64,000 bases of DNA from Xanthomonas hortorum pv. pelargonii (GTDB lineage Bacteria > Pseudomonadota > Gammaproteobacteria > Xanthomonadales > Xanthomonadaceae). The DNA lies in contig NZ_CP098604.1 in NCBI RefSeq assembly GCF_024499015.1, forward strand, positions 124,001 to 188,000. Reading direction: 5' to 3'. The notes below the pieces were generated by a model. The model was not told the DNA's origin. It did no database searches and worked only from the letters and a program-made list of their open reading frames with translations. The position numbers and the translations under genes are program-made. This document shows, piece after piece, positions 50,310-60,628 of the stretch; the first letter of the stretch is position 1, and each line of letters begins with the position of its first letter.

Positions 50310-53300
50310 TCATGCCGCACCCGCCAAACGTGCGGCTTCTTCCAGGTCAACGCTGACCAGACGGCTGACGCCCGGCTCGCGCATGGTCACGCCGGAGAGC
50401 TGACGCGCGGCCTCCATCGTCGCCTTGTTGTGGCTGACGAACAGGAACTGCACTTTCTCGCTCATTTCCCGAACCATGTTGGCCAGGCGGCCGACATTGG
50501 CTTCGTCCAGCGGCGCGTCCACCTCGTCGAGCAGGCAGAACGGTGCGGGATTGAGTTGGAAGATCGCAAACACCAGCGCCACCGCGGTCATCGCCTTTTC
50601 GCCACCGGACAGCAGCGAGATGCTGGACACGCGCTTGCCCGGCGGGCGCGCCATGATGGTCACGCCGGTGTCGAGCAGATCTTCGCCGGTAAGTTCCAGA
50701 TAGGCATGCCCGCCGCCGAACAGCCGCGGATACAGTGCCTGCACGCCGGAATTGACGCGGTCGAAGGTGTCCTTGAAACGGCCGCGGGTCTCGCGGTCGA
50801 TCTTGCGGATCGCCTCTTCCAGGGTTTCCAGCGCGGTGTTGAGATCCAGGTTCTGCGCGTCGAGATATTCCGAGCGTTGCGCCGCTTCGCCGTATTCCTG
50901 GATCGCGGCCAGGTTGACCGGTTCCAGCCGCCGCATGCGCCCATCGATCTGGCCGACCGCCACTTCCCACTCGGCCAGATTGGCGGATTCGGGCAAGCCG
51001 TTGACCACGTCTTCGAGCACGAAGCCGGCCTTCACCACCGCAGCCTCCAACTGTTCGGCGCTGAGCACCAGGGCTTGCTGATCGAGCTTGCGCTGCGAGA
51101 TGCGCTCGCGCTGGCCCAGTGCCTGTTCGTCGCGCTGCTGACGGGTCTGTTCGTAGCTGCGCAATTCGCCGTCAACACTCTCCAGCATGGTGCGCGCTTC
51201 GCTCAGTACGCGCTCGGTGCGCACACGCTCGCTCAAGGCGGCCTGATGCTCGTGCTCCAGCGTTTCCACCGGCGAATCGCCTTCGCTGAGCTGGGCGACC
51301 AGATCTTCCAGGCGCGTATCGAGCTGGCCGCGCTGGCTGTCCATGCGCTCCAGCGTCTGACTGAGCGAGGTGATTTGCGTGCGCTGCGATTCCAGCGTGA
51401 GTGCTAGTGCATGCATCGCATCGCGCACGCCACGTGCGGCGTCACGGGCCTGGTCGCGCGCATCGGTGAGCTGACGGCGTTCGTTTTCCAAAGCCGCACG
51501 GGTGCCCTGCAGATCGCCCATGAGGGTCACCGCGTCTTCGAGTTTGGCGCGCGCTTCGCGTGCCTGCTCGCGGCTGGTGTCCAGCGTTTCCAGCAGCTGC
51601 GACAACTCGTTTTCGATGCGTTCGATGCGCGTGCGTGCGGCATCGACCTTGCCTTGCTGGCTCTGCAGCTGACCGGCCAGCTCGGAGACGCTGCGATGCG
51701 CCATGTACAACTGACGCTGCGCATCTTCGCGTTGCTGCTCGGCGGCCAGCAGCTGCTCACGGAAGCTGCCCAGGCGCTGCTCAAGGTCGGCTTCGCGCTC
51801 CTGCAAGGTTTCGATCTGCGCGCGTAATTCTTGAATCTCGCGCTCGCGCAACAAGGCGCCCTGCTTGGCGGCACCGGAACGCGACACGCGCACCCAGCCC
51901 TCGCCCAGCAGCTCGCCATTGCGGGTGATGACCGAATCGCCCTCGGGCAGGCCGCGCTGCAGCGTGCGTGCGGCATCCAGATCCTCGGCCGCATGCAGGC
52001 GCGCGAGCAGGCGACGGATCGCGATCGGCCCCTGCACCTTGGCCGCCAGCGAGGTCGGTGCGAAGGTGGCGTTGTCGCTGGCGCTAGATACCAGCGCGAT
52101 GCGGCCATCGCCCAACTCGCCCAGCGCGTCGACCAGTTGCTCCGGCGCATCCACCAGCACGCCTTCGATCAATTGCCCCAATGCACCTTCGACCGCATTT
52201 TCCCAGCCGCTTTCGACCGTGATGCGTTCGCCGACACGCGCAGCCGAATCCAGCCCGCGCGATTTCAGCCACGCCACCGCCGCGCCCTGCTCCTGACCGA
52301 GCGCGGCCTGCTGCAGGGTTTCCAGCGACGACAGCCGACCACGCGCGGCCTGCGCCTGCTTGCGTACTTCGGCCAGTTCGCCCTGGCTGGCCCGTTGCTG
52401 TTCCTGCAGCCCGCCGAGCGCGTGCTTGCGCGCTTCGACCTGCTCGGTCAGCCCGTCCAGCGAGGTCTTTTGCGTTTCATGGCGTAGCTCGATCTGCTCG
52501 AACGCTTCGGCCAGCGCATCCAGATCCAGCCCGGCGCGCTCGTTGACCAATGCTTCGCGGCGGCGGTCGGCTTCCAGCGACTGGCGATCGAGATAATCGA
52601 CACGCGTGCGCTCCACTTCGCCGGCACGCGAGGCCTCGCCGGTATCGCGGTTATGGGTTTCCCAGCGCTGCTGCCAGTCGGCCAGCCGCGCTTCCGCTTC
52701 GCGTAGCGATTCCTGGCGGAATTCGTGATCTTCGCGCAGCTGTTCCAGTTGCGGCTCGGCCGCGTCCACCGCCTCGCGCAGCACCGCCAATCTGGCCGAG
52801 TCGCCGCTGATGTGTTGCGTCAGTTCCTGCAACTGGCTTTGCGCCTCATCGCGCGCCTTGTGCAGGCGATGCGCGAGTTCGCGCTGATGCTGGATCTGTT
52901 GCTCGATGCGCGCCAACGCGCCACCGACCTGATAGACGTCGGCCTGCGCCTTGGCCACCGCTTCGGCGGCTTCCTCGCGACGCACGCGCCCGGTTTCGAT
53001 CCGCGCTTCGGCATCGCGCTGTTCGGCGATCAGCTGCTGCAGGCGGGTCTCTTCCTGATTCAATTTTTCGCGCAGGCCCTGCAACCGACCATCCAGGCCG
53101 CGGTATTCCAGCGCCTTCCACTCGGCGTCCTTGATCCGACGCTCTTCCTGCAGGGCCTGATACTGCTCGGCTTGGCGCGCCTGGCGCTGCAGATGCGCCA
53201 GCTGCTTGGTGATTTCTTCGCGCAGATCGCCCAGGCGATCGAGATTTTCGCGGGTGTGGCGAATGCGCGTTTCGGTTTCCTTGCGGCGTTCCTTGTACTT

Positions 53301-53813
53301 GGAAATGCCGGCGGCCTCTTCCAGATACACGCGCAGATCTTCCGGGCGCGCCTCGATGATCTGGCTGATCATGCCCTGCTCGATGATCGAGTAGCTGCGC
53401 GGACCCAGACCCGTACCCAGGAACAGGTCGGTGATGTCGCGGCGTCGGCATTTGGTGCCGTTGAGGTAATACGCACTGGTGCCGTCGCGGCTGACCAGTC
53501 GCTTGACCGAGATCTCGTTGAACGAGGCGAACTCGCCGGTGATGGTGTGATCGGAGTTGTCGAAGATCAGCTCCACCGTCGCCTGCGACACCGGCTTGCG
53601 CGCCGAGGATCCGGAGAAGATCACGTCGGTCAGCGAGTCGCCGCGCAGGCGGCTGGCCGAGCTTTCGCCCATCACCCAGCGCACCGCATCGATGATGTTG
53701 GACTTGCCGCAACCATTGGGGCCGACGATGCCGGTCATGTTGGTGGGCAGGTGCAACGTGGTCGGGTCGACGAACGACTTGAAACCGGACAGTTTGATCG
53801 TGGACAGGCGCAT
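50310..53813 (-). CDS. smc: Chromosome segregation protein SMC
   Basis: A condensin ATPase for chromosome folding and segregation. 1167 residues. The Walker A motif GPNGCGKS is at residues 31-38, after the conserved start MRLSTIKLSGFKSFVDP. Long coiled coils (about 170-500 and 680-1020) flank a hinge (about 510-640, GVLVDAPEQLVDALGELGDGRIALV). The C-terminal head has the signature LSGGEKAMTAVALVFAI and Walker B FCLLDEVDAPLDEANV. The start at 53813 is set by the conserved N terminus. It heads the smc-zipA pair. Gammaproteobacteria often use MukBEF instead; an SMC-type system is normal in Xanthomonadaceae. Confidence 0.97.
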   Translation of the reverse strand: MRLSTIKLSGFKSFVDPTTLHLPTNMTGIVGPNGCGKSNIIDAVRWVMGESSASRLRGDSLTDVIFSGSSARKPVSQATVELIFDNSDHTITGEFASFNEISVKRLVSRDGTSAYYLNGTKCRRRDITDLFLGTGLGPRSYSIIEQGMISQIIEARPEDLRVYLEEAAGISKYKERRKETETRIRHTRENLDRLGDLREEITKQLAHLQRQARQAEQYQALQEERRIKDAEWKALEYRGLDGRLQGLREKLNQEETRLQQLIAEQRDAEARIETGRVRREEAAEAVAKAQADVYQVGGALARIEQQIQHQRELAHRLHKARDEAQSQLQELTQHISGDSARLAVLREAVDAAEPQLEQLREDHEFRQESLREAEARLADWQQRWETHNRDTGEASRAGEVERTRVDYLDRQSLEADRRREALVNERAGLDLDALAEAFEQIELRHETQKTSLDGLTEQVEARKHALGGLQEQQRASQGELAEVRKQAQAARGRLSSLETLQQAALGQEQGAAVAWLKSRGLDSAARVGERITVESGWENAVEGALGQLIEGVLVDAPEQLVDALGELGDGRIALVSSASDNATFAPTSLAAKVQGPIAIRRLLARLHAAEDLDAARTLQRGLPEGDSVITRNGELLGEGWVRVSRSGAAKQGALLREREIQELRAQIETLQEREADLEQRLGSFREQLLAAEQQREDAQRQLYMAHRSVSELAGQLQSQQGKVDAARTRIERIENELSQLLETLDTSREQAREARAKLEDAVTLMGDLQGTRAALENERRQLTDARDQARDAARGVRDAMHALALTLESQRTQITSLSQTLERMDSQRGQLDTRLEDLVAQLSEGDSPVETLEHEHQAALSERVRTERVLSEARTMLESVDGELRSYEQTRQQRDEQALGQRERISQRKLDQQALVLSAEQLEAAVVKAGFVLEDVVNGLPESANLAEWEVAVGQIDGRMRRLEPVNLAAIQEYGEAAQRSEYLDAQNLDLNTALETLEEAIRKIDRETRGRFKDTFDRVNSGVQALYPRLFGGGHAYLELTGEDLLDTGVTIMARPPGKRVSSISLLSGGEKAMTAVALVFAIFQLNPAPFCLLDEVDAPLDEANVGRLANMVREMSEKVQFLFVSHNKATMEAARQLSGVTMREPGVSRLVSVDLEEAARLAGAA

Positions 53814-53974
53814 GGGACTGGAGGTTCCGGGCACCGCGCGGACGAAGCCGGCAGGCGCTTTTTCCTGTGAAGCCAGTCCCTAAACCCTTGATCCACAAGA
53901 TCAGCAGGCCGTGGAACCGGCAATGGAGCACGAGTATAACGGGCCGGCCAGCGCTGGCGGCGGCGCCATAAAGA

Positions 53975-54002
53975 CGAAGGGCGCCTAACAAGGCGCCCTT
54001 CG
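53975..54002 (-). terminator. Rho-independent terminator after rplI
   Basis: CGAAGGGCGCC (53975-53985) pairs with GGCGCCCTTCG (53992-54002) around a six-base loop. Read on the minus strand it is followed by TCTTTAT. It lies 20 bases past the rplI stop and ends the rpsF-rpsR-rplI transcript. Confidence 0.85.
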
Positions 54003-54022
54003 GGTACAGCATGCGGCGTGGA

Positions 54023-54472
54023 TCAGGCGTCGGATTCGACGATGACCTTGACCGAGGTTTCCACATCGGCGTGCAGGTGCAGCACAACGTCGTACTCGCC
54101 GACATTGCGGAATGCGCCTTCGCCCAGGATCACTTCGCTCTTTTCCAGCGGCAGGCCGGCGGCGGTGAACGCCTCGGCGATGTCGCGCGGGCCGACCGAA
54201 CCGTACAGCTTGCCTTCGGTGGACGCATGCGCACCGATGGTGACGCTGGCGCCTTCGAACTTGGTGGCGCGGCTCTGTGCATCGGCCAGGATGCTGTTGG
54301 CCTTGGCCTCGTAATCGGCACGCTTGGTTTCGAACGCTTCCACGTTGGCAGCGGTGGCCGGAACGGCCTTGCCCTGCGGCACGAGGAAATTGCGGCCGTA
54401 ACCCGGCTTGACGCTGACCTTGTCGCCCAGGTTGCCCAGGTTGGTCACTTTCTGCAGAAGAATCAGATCCAT
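54023..54472 (-). CDS. rplI: 50S ribosomal protein L9
   Basis: A component of the large ribosomal subunit near the L1 stalk. 149 residues. The N-terminal domain has the signature [37 protein letters not shown] central helix and a C-terminal domain ([28 protein letters not shown]) follow. It is third in rpsF-rpsR-rplI, but 270 bases separate it from rpsR, much more than usual for this operon. Confidence 0.98.
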   Translation of the reverse strand: MDLILLQKVTNLGNLGDKVSVKPGYGRNFLVPQGKAVPATAANVEAFETKRADYEAKANSILADAQSRATKFEGASVTIGAHASTEGKLYGSVGPRDIAEAFTAAGLPLEKSEVILGEGAFRNVGEYDVVLHLHADVETSVKVIVESDA

Positions 54473-54543
54473 GGTGGTGCTCCGTTATTCGTTAGCGCCG
54501 GCACTTTGGCCTGCGCAACGGGTGCTGTCCGAATAGGAGAAGC

Positions 54544-54572
54544 CGGGAATCGGGATTGGGGAATCGGGAATC
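54544..54572. repeat. Degenerate GGGAATCGG repeat
   Basis: GGGAATCGGGATTGGGGAATCGGGAATCG resembles the perfect (GATTCGG)n array at 35744-35806 and lies in the unusual rpsR-rplI gap. Confidence 0.6.
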
Positions 54573-54629
54573 GTAAAAGCCCCGACCGACACCGCACACT
54601 CGAACTACCAGCCTCTATCAATTTAATAA

Positions 54630-54649
54630 CCCGCACATGGATGTGCGGG
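54630..54649 (-). terminator. Hairpin between rpsR and rplI, possible attenuator
   Basis: CCCGCACA (54630-54637) pairs perfectly with TGTGCGGG (54642-54649) around TGGA. Read on the minus strand it is followed by TTATTAAATT, so it could partly terminate transcription between rpsR and rplI. Read on the plus strand it is followed by CTCTTG. Confidence 0.45.
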
Positions 54650-54742
54650 CTCTTGTGAGGGACTCACATGAGTGACTCACATACAACCGTGCGGGTCTTG
54701 CGAAAGGAGCCGCGCAACTGGCGGACTCCTACGCGGAATTGC

Positions 54743-54973
54743 TTAGACGTCGTGATTGTCCGTGTACGGAATCAGCGCCAGGAAACGCGAGCGCTTGACG
54801 GCCGTCGCCAGCTGACGCTGGTACTTGGACTTGGTACCGGTCACGCGGCTCGGCACGATCTTGCCGTTCTCGGTGAGGTACTGACGCAGGGTGTTGAGAT
54901 CCTTGTAATCGATCTCTTTCACGCCTTCGGCGGTGAACTTGCAGAACTTGCGACGACGGAAGAACTTGGACAT
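54743..54973 (-). CDS. rpsR: 30S ribosomal protein S18
   Basis: A small-subunit protein that binds with S6 in the platform. 76 residues, normal length; [55 protein letters not shown] is characteristic. It begins 11 bases after rpsF and is co-transcribed with it. Confidence 0.98.
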   Translation of the reverse strand: MSKFFRRRKFCKFTAEGVKEIDYKDLNTLRQYLTENGKIVPSRVTGTKSKYQRQLATAVKRSRFLALIPYTDNHDV

Positions 54974-54984
54974 GACAGCGCTCC

Positions 54985-55419
54985 TTAAGCGGCTTCGGCG
55001 TTGTCGCCGTCGGTATCGGTGGCGGCAGGTGCAGCATCGCCCTCATCGTCATCACGACGACGACGCTCGCTACGCTCGGGCTTGTCGCCCTTCTCGTCCT
55101 TGCTCTTCATGATCAGCGACTGCTCGGTGTCCGGGCCATCGCGCTTGACGACCAGGTGACGCAGCACCGCATCGTTGAAGCGGAAGCTTTCCACCAGCTC
55201 GCTCAGCACGGCCTGGTCGACTTCGATGTTGAGCAGCACGTAATGCGCCTTCACCAGGTTCTGGATCGGGTAAGCCAGCTGACGACGGCCCCAGTCTTCC
55301 AGACGGTGGATGGTGCCGTTACCGCCCTCGATCAGCGACTTGTAGCGCTCGATCATGGCCGGGACCTGCTCGCTCTGATCCGGGTGGACCAGGAACACGA
55401 CTTCGTAATGACGACTCAT
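54985..55419 (-). CDS. rpsF: 30S ribosomal protein S6
   Basis: A small-subunit platform protein that pairs with S18. 144 residues. The conserved fold is residues 1-95 ([49 protein letters not shown]), followed by a charged, repetitive tail (about 100-144, rich in Glu, Asp, Arg and Ala), as in E. coli S6, whose tail is modified with glutamates. It is first in the rpsF-rpsR-rplI operon; ATG 55419 has GGTAAT upstream. The promoter should lie in 55420-55617. Confidence 0.97.
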   Translation of the reverse strand: MSRHYEVVFLVHPDQSEQVPAMIERYKSLIEGGNGTIHRLEDWGRRQLAYPIQNLVKAHYVLLNIEVDQAVLSELVESFRFNDAVLRHLVVKRDGPDTEQSLIMKSKDEKGDKPERSERRRRDDDEGDAAPAATDTDGDNAEAA

Positions 55420-55617
55420 GTTGTTATTACCTTTCGGATGTGGCCACGTGGGCCGGACAGCTCCCCGGTGAACCGCGCAAGGCGGCCGGTGGAGCAGGGA
55501 TTCCCGCCCGGAACCGGGCAGGAAGCAGGAAAGTATGGCAGTTCAGGTGCTTAGCCGCAACCGGGCCATACCAGCAGCCAAGCTTACGAGCGTGATATCT
55601 GCGCGGCGACTGCTTAA

Positions 55618-55748
55618 GCCCCTCTCCCGCCGGGAGAGGGGTTGGGGTGAGGGTACGGGGCAAAGCCACTCGTGTCGTTCAACCACGCGAGGCTTCGCTC
55701 GCACCCTCATCCGCCCTTCGGGCACCTTCTCCCGAGGGGAGAAGGGAT
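55618..55748 (-). repeat. Intergenic repeat with two terminal hairpins (C family), inverted copy
   Basis: The reverse complement of the unit at 49219-49350: CCCCTCTCCCGCCGGGAGAGGGG at the left end and CCTTCTCCCGAGGGGAGAAGG at the right end, with CACCCTCATCCGCCC between. The right end touches the stop codon of the Fe-S carrier gene, so it may act as the 3' end of that transcript. Confidence 0.85.
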
Positions 55749-56086
55749 CAGCGGTGCTCGGCTGCCGTCGTGAAGCTCTCGCCGCAGCCGCACTCGGCGG
55801 TGGCATTGGGGTTGCTGAAGGTAAAGGTCTCGCTGAGCCCGTGCTTGCCGAAGTCGATGCAGGTGCCATCGACCAGCGGCAGGCTGGTGGGGTCGACGAA
55901 GATGCGCACGCCGTCCTGCTCGAATACCGCGTCGTCAGCGCGCTGGTCGCGCGCCAGGTCGGTGATGTGGCCCCAGCCCGAACAACCGGTCTTGGTCACG
56001 CCGAAGCGCAGGCCCAGCGTCCCCGGGGTCTGCTGCACGAAACGCTGCACGCGCTCCAGCGCGGCGGGGGTGAGGCTGATGGCCAT
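55748..56086 (-). CDS. A-type iron-sulfur cluster carrier (HesB/IscA/ErpA family)
   Basis: Holds and passes Fe-S clusters to target enzymes. 112 residues, the family norm, with the three conserved cysteines Cys35 (TKTGCSGW), Cys99 and Cys101 (AECGCGESF). It resembles IscA/SufA/ErpA-type proteins; which paralogue it is cannot be told from sequence alone, and no isc or suf genes are nearby. It is divergent from asnS (start 56294). The stop codon lies at the edge of a C-family repeat. Confidence 0.93.
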   Translation of the reverse strand: MAISLTPAALERVQRFVQQTPGTLGLRFGVTKTGCSGWGHITDLARDQRADDAVFEQDGVRIFVDPTSLPLVDGTCIDFGKHGLSETFTFSNPNATAECGCGESFTTAAEHR

Positions 56087-56293
56087 GGAGGCGCTCCGAA
56101 AAACAATGGGGGCAAGTATAGCGAGGCCGCAACAACCGAGGCGGCGTCCTCAGCTGCGGCACCTTCCTCAGATGGGGACGCAGCAAGCCTGCAACAAGCA
56201 CCTCGACCCACAAGCGGTTCAGATGCTCGCGCCAGCGCGCCCGCAGCCAGTAAACTCGCAGACCATTCAAAGTCGCTACGGCGAGGACAAGTC

Positions 56294-57688
<1,395 letters not shown>

Positions 57689-57697
57689 TGTGACGAC

Positions 57698-57738
57698 TGC
57701 TGCGTCCCTGGCGATTAGGCACCGTCTAGCAGGGACGC
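57698..57738 (+). terminator. Hairpin downstream of asnS
   Basis: CTGCGTCCCTG (57698-57708) pairs perfectly with CAGGGACGCAG (57728-57738). No T tract follows, so it may be a weak terminator or mRNA-stabilising hairpin. Confidence 0.5.
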
Positions 57739-57805
57739 AGACGTTCGTGGCCCACATCACTGTGCGCATCTGCCGCTTCGACGCTGCGCCCCAGGAGCAC
57801 TCCGC

Positions 57806-58111
57806 ATGACGCTGTTCTTCGCACTGTGTTTTGTCGGTGTCGCAGTGGCAGGGCTCACCGCGTTGCTGATTTTCTGGCCGCTGACGCTGGTGCATATGCG
57901 CGACCGTCATCCGGAGGCGTTGGCCAGCTTCGGCGACCCGGCCTTCATCAGCCCCACTGCGTTGCGCTGGTTGCTGACGCGGCGCTACCGCAGCCACCGC
58001 GACAGCGCGTTGTCCGGTCTGGCCACTCCCGCCTGGCTGTCGCTGCTCACCATCTTTTTCGGCCTGGGCATGGCGGCCCTGCTCGGCCTGCTTTCCAAGG
58101 TAATGCAATGA
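57806..58111 (+). CDS. Small membrane protein of unknown function
   Basis: 101 residues with two membrane helices (about residues 3-28, LFFALCFVGVAVAGLTALLIFWPLTLV, and about 75-98, LSLLTIFFGLGMAALLGLL) and a basic cytoplasmic or periplasmic loop between. No family was recognised. ATG 57806 follows AGGAGCACTCC. Its stop overlaps the start of the next gene by ATGA, and the next two genes are equally tight, so the three probably form one translationally coupled unit. Confidence 0.75.
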   Translation: MTLFFALCFVGVAVAGLTALLIFWPLTLVHMRDRHPEALASFGDPAFISPTALRWLLTRRYRSHRDSALSGLATPAWLSLLTIFFGLGMAALLGLLSKVMQ

Positions 58112-58434
58112 ATACGTACGAAGACACTGCCCAGGGCGAACAGGATTCCTGGTGGCTGGCCACGATCGGCCGCACGCTGATCTGGGCACGCCTGCGCGTC
58201 AATGACGCCGGCACCGCCGAGGTGCTGGACAGCGACGGCAAGACGCTGCCCTACGACAGCGAAGACAGCGCCCGTGCGGCTCTGTTCGATGCCGAATTCG
58301 TCTCGCTCGACGGGCTGGACGAAGAAGACGCGCTGATGCGCGGTTTCTCGCTCAACGAAGTCTCGCCGCCGCGCGGCGAAGACGATGCGGATCTGCGCGA
58401 ACGCATGGTCGTGACCCTGGGTGGCCGCGCCTGA
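58108..58434 (+). CDS. Small acidic protein of unknown function
   Basis: 108 residues, acidic (many Asp and Glu, as in YDSEDSARAALFDAEFVSLDGLDEEDALMRGF), with no signal peptide or membrane helix. No family was recognised. The ATG lies in an ATGA overlap with the membrane-protein gene upstream, and the PaiB-like gene begins two bases after its stop. It is a likely cytoplasmic partner in the same three-gene unit. Confidence 0.75.
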   Translation: MNTYEDTAQGEQDSWWLATIGRTLIWARLRVNDAGTAEVLDSDGKTLPYDSEDSARAALFDAEFVSLDGLDEEDALMRGFSLNEVSPPRGEDDADLRERMVVTLGGRA

Positions 58435-58435
58435 C

Positions 58436-59074
58436 ATGTACGCCCCACGCGCGTTTGTGCAGACCGATCTGGCCTTGCTGGACTGGCTGATCGCGCGCGA
58501 CCCGTTCGTTACCCTGATCAGCCAGGGCGAGGACGGCCAGCCGGCAATCACGCATCTACCGGTGCTGTACCGACGCGATGACCAAGCAGTTGTCATCGAA
58601 GGCCACTGGGCGCGCCCCAACCCGCAGGCACGCACTCCCGGCGATGCGGTGATTGTGGTGCAGGGACCGCACGCCTACGTGTCGCCCAGCTGGTATCTGG
58701 ACAAGGAAGCGGCCGCGCGCGTGCCGACCTGGAATTACGCGGTGGCGCATCTGCATGGACGTTGCAGCCAGATCACCGATGAGCGGGAAGTCGGCGATCT
58801 GATCGGCCGCATGAGCGCGCATTTCGAACAGCGTGTGGGCAGCGATTGGTTGTTCGAGATGGAGCGCGACAGCCACCGCCGGCAACTGCGCGGCCTGGTC
58901 GGCTTTCGCTTCGTGCCCAGCCGCATCGAGCTCACCTTCAAACTCAGTCAGAACCATCCGGCCGGCAATGTCGCTGCGGTCAGCAATACGCTGGAACAAC
59001 AAGCCTCCAGCGAATCCCGTGAGCTGGCCACGCTGATGCGCGATGCCTTGCGCGCACGCGATGGCGCGGCCTGA
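58436..59074 (+). CDS. PaiB-like FMN-binding protein
   Basis: 212 residues of the FMN-binding split-barrel family named after Bacillus PaiB, a negative regulator. Typical segments are MYAPRAFVQTDLALLDWLIARDPF, GHWARPNPQ, VVQGPHAYVSPSWYLDKEAAARVPTWNYAVAHLHG and the C-terminal FKLSQNHPAGN. Family members bind flavin; their role in Gram-negative bacteria is poorly known and they may be enzymes rather than repressors. ATG 58436 is two bases after the preceding stop; a GTG at 58421 is less likely. Third gene of the coupled unit. Confidence 0.9.
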   Translation: MYAPRAFVQTDLALLDWLIARDPFVTLISQGEDGQPAITHLPVLYRRDDQAVVIEGHWARPNPQARTPGDAVIVVQGPHAYVSPSWYLDKEAAARVPTWNYAVAHLHGRCSQITDEREVGDLIGRMSAHFEQRVGSDWLFEMERDSHRRQLRGLVGFRFVPSRIELTFKLSQNHPAGNVAAVSNTLEQQASSESRELATLMRDALRARDGAA

Positions 59075-59165
59075 CCGGCACGGCACACAGTCGATTTCTG
59101 CACCACCGCTTTATGGCTCCTCTCTCGAACACACACTGCCCTCTTTCCTCTGGAATACTGCGCGC

Positions 59166-59828
59166 ATGAACGAGCTCAACCATTTACTCGCAAACAACCA
59201 GGCCTGGTCCGAGCGCATCCGTCGCGAAGACCCGGAATTCTTCTCCAAGCTGTCCACCCAGCAGACCCCTGAATATCTGTGGATCGGCTGCTCGGATTCG
59301 CGTGTGCCGGCCAACCAGATCATCGACATGGCGCCGGGCGAAGTGTTCGTGCACCGAAATATCGCCAACGTGGTGGTGCACACCGATCTGAATTGCCTGT
59401 CGGTGATCCAGTTCGCGGTGGACGTGCTCAAGGTCAAGCACGTGTTGGTGGTAGGTCATTACGGCTGCGGCGGCGTCTTCGCCAGCCTCACCCAGAAGCG
59501 TATGGGCCTGGTCGACAACTGGATCCGCCACGTCACCGATGTGGCCGACAAGCATGAAGTCTGTCTGCACGATGCCGGCGACTTGCCGGCGCAGCACGCA
59601 CGGCTATGCGAGCTCAATGTTCTGGAACAGGTGGTCAATGTCTGCCGCACCACCATCGTGCGCGATGCATGGGAACGCGGCCAGGAACTGTGCGTGCATG
59701 GTTGGGTCTACAGCCTGCGCGATGGCCGCGTGCACGATCTGGGCATGTCGATCGACCGCTCCGAGCTGCTGCAGGAGCGTTACGACACGGCACTGGCGCA
59801 GATTCAGGCCGATCACACCGAACGCTGA
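59166..59828 (+). CDS. can: Beta-carbonic anhydrase
   Basis: Interconverts CO2 and bicarbonate in the cytoplasm. 220 residues, matching E. coli Can in length. The zinc ligands are Cys42, His98 and Cys101 with catalytic Asp44-Arg46 dyad (WIGCSDSRVPANQI and VVGHYGCGGV). FVHRNIANVV is typical. ATG 59166 fits the family N terminus (MNELNHLLANNQAWSERI). No partner gene is nearby; a GC-rich inverted stretch follows at about 59848-59872. Confidence 0.96.
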   Translation: MNELNHLLANNQAWSERIRREDPEFFSKLSTQQTPEYLWIGCSDSRVPANQIIDMAPGEVFVHRNIANVVVHTDLNCLSVIQFAVDVLKVKHVLVVGHYGCGGVFASLTQKRMGLVDNWIRHVTDVADKHEVCLHDAGDLPAQHARLCELNVLEQVVNVCRTTIVRDAWERGQELCVHGWVYSLRDGRVHDLGMSIDRSELLQERYDTALAQIQADHTER

Positions 59829-59909
59829 GTCGCACCCGCACACCCACGGCGGCGCCCATCGGCGCCGTCGGTTGGCTATGCTGGAGGTCTTCTTTGCCGA
59901 GGAACGTCC

Positions 59910-60440
59910 ATGCTGGTCCCGCCGATCAACCTGCATGCCTGGATCGAACAACACCGCCACCTGCTCAAACCGCCGGTGGGCAACAAATGCATCCAGCAGG
60001 ACGGCTTCATCATCATGATCGTCGGCGGGCCGAATGCGCGCACCGACTATCACTACGATGAGGGCCCGGAGTGGTTCTTCCAGCTCGAAGGCGAGATGGT
60101 ACTGAAGGTGCAGGACGAGGGCGTGGCACGCGACATTCCGATCCGCGCCGGCGAAATCTTTCTACTGCCGCCGAAGGTGCCGCACTCGCCACAGCGCGCG
60201 GCCGGCTCGATCGGCCTGGTGATCGAGCGCGAGCGCTTGCCCAACGAACAGGACGGCCTGCAATGGTATTGCCTGCAGTGCAATCACAAACTGTACGAGG
60301 CGATGTTTCCGCTGCAGAACATCGAAACCGATTTTCCGCCGGTGTTCGATCATTTCTACCGCTCGCTTGCGCTGCGCACCTGCACCCAGTGCGGGCACGT
60401 GCATCCGGCGCCCGAGCGTTATGCCGCAACTGAGGCGTAA
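59910..60440 (+). CDS. nbaC: 3-hydroxyanthranilate 3,4-dioxygenase
   Basis: Opens the ring of 3-hydroxyanthranilate to the precursor of quinolinate, for NAD synthesis from tryptophan. A 176-residue cupin. Likely Fe(II) ligands are His48, Glu54 and His92 ([18 protein letters not shown] and PPKVPHSPQ), with substrate Arg44. Bacterial members carry a second, rubredoxin-like iron site, here Cys121/Cys124 and Cys158/Cys161 (WYCLQC and TCTQCGH). ATG 59910 follows GGAACGTCC. Kynureninase lies 2.4 kb downstream on the same strand, with an exporter between. Confidence 0.96.
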   Translation: MLVPPINLHAWIEQHRHLLKPPVGNKCIQQDGFIIMIVGGPNARTDYHYDEGPEWFFQLEGEMVLKVQDEGVARDIPIRAGEIFLLPPKVPHSPQRAAGSIGLVIERERLPNEQDGLQWYCLQCNHKLYEAMFPLQNIETDFPPVFDHFYRSLALRTCTQCGHVHPAPERYAATEA

Positions 60441-60628
60441 GTGGCGGAGAGGGTGACGATGCAGAACACGCGTAGCGGGAAGCGCTCGACGGCGCTCGAA
60501 CGACAGTGGCCGGTGCGCGTGCCGTGCGGCGAGGCTGCAATGGCAGGCGACGCAGCGACCGCACGCCGGCCAACAACACGCCTGTCTGTCATCCGTGCAA
60601 CTTTCATCCGCGCAGACGCGCGACGTGC

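Noticed and set aside
55535..56293. Long in-frame extension upstream of asnS
   Set aside because: It reads through a C-family repeat and the antisense of the Fe-S carrier gene; AsnRS similarity starts at 56294.
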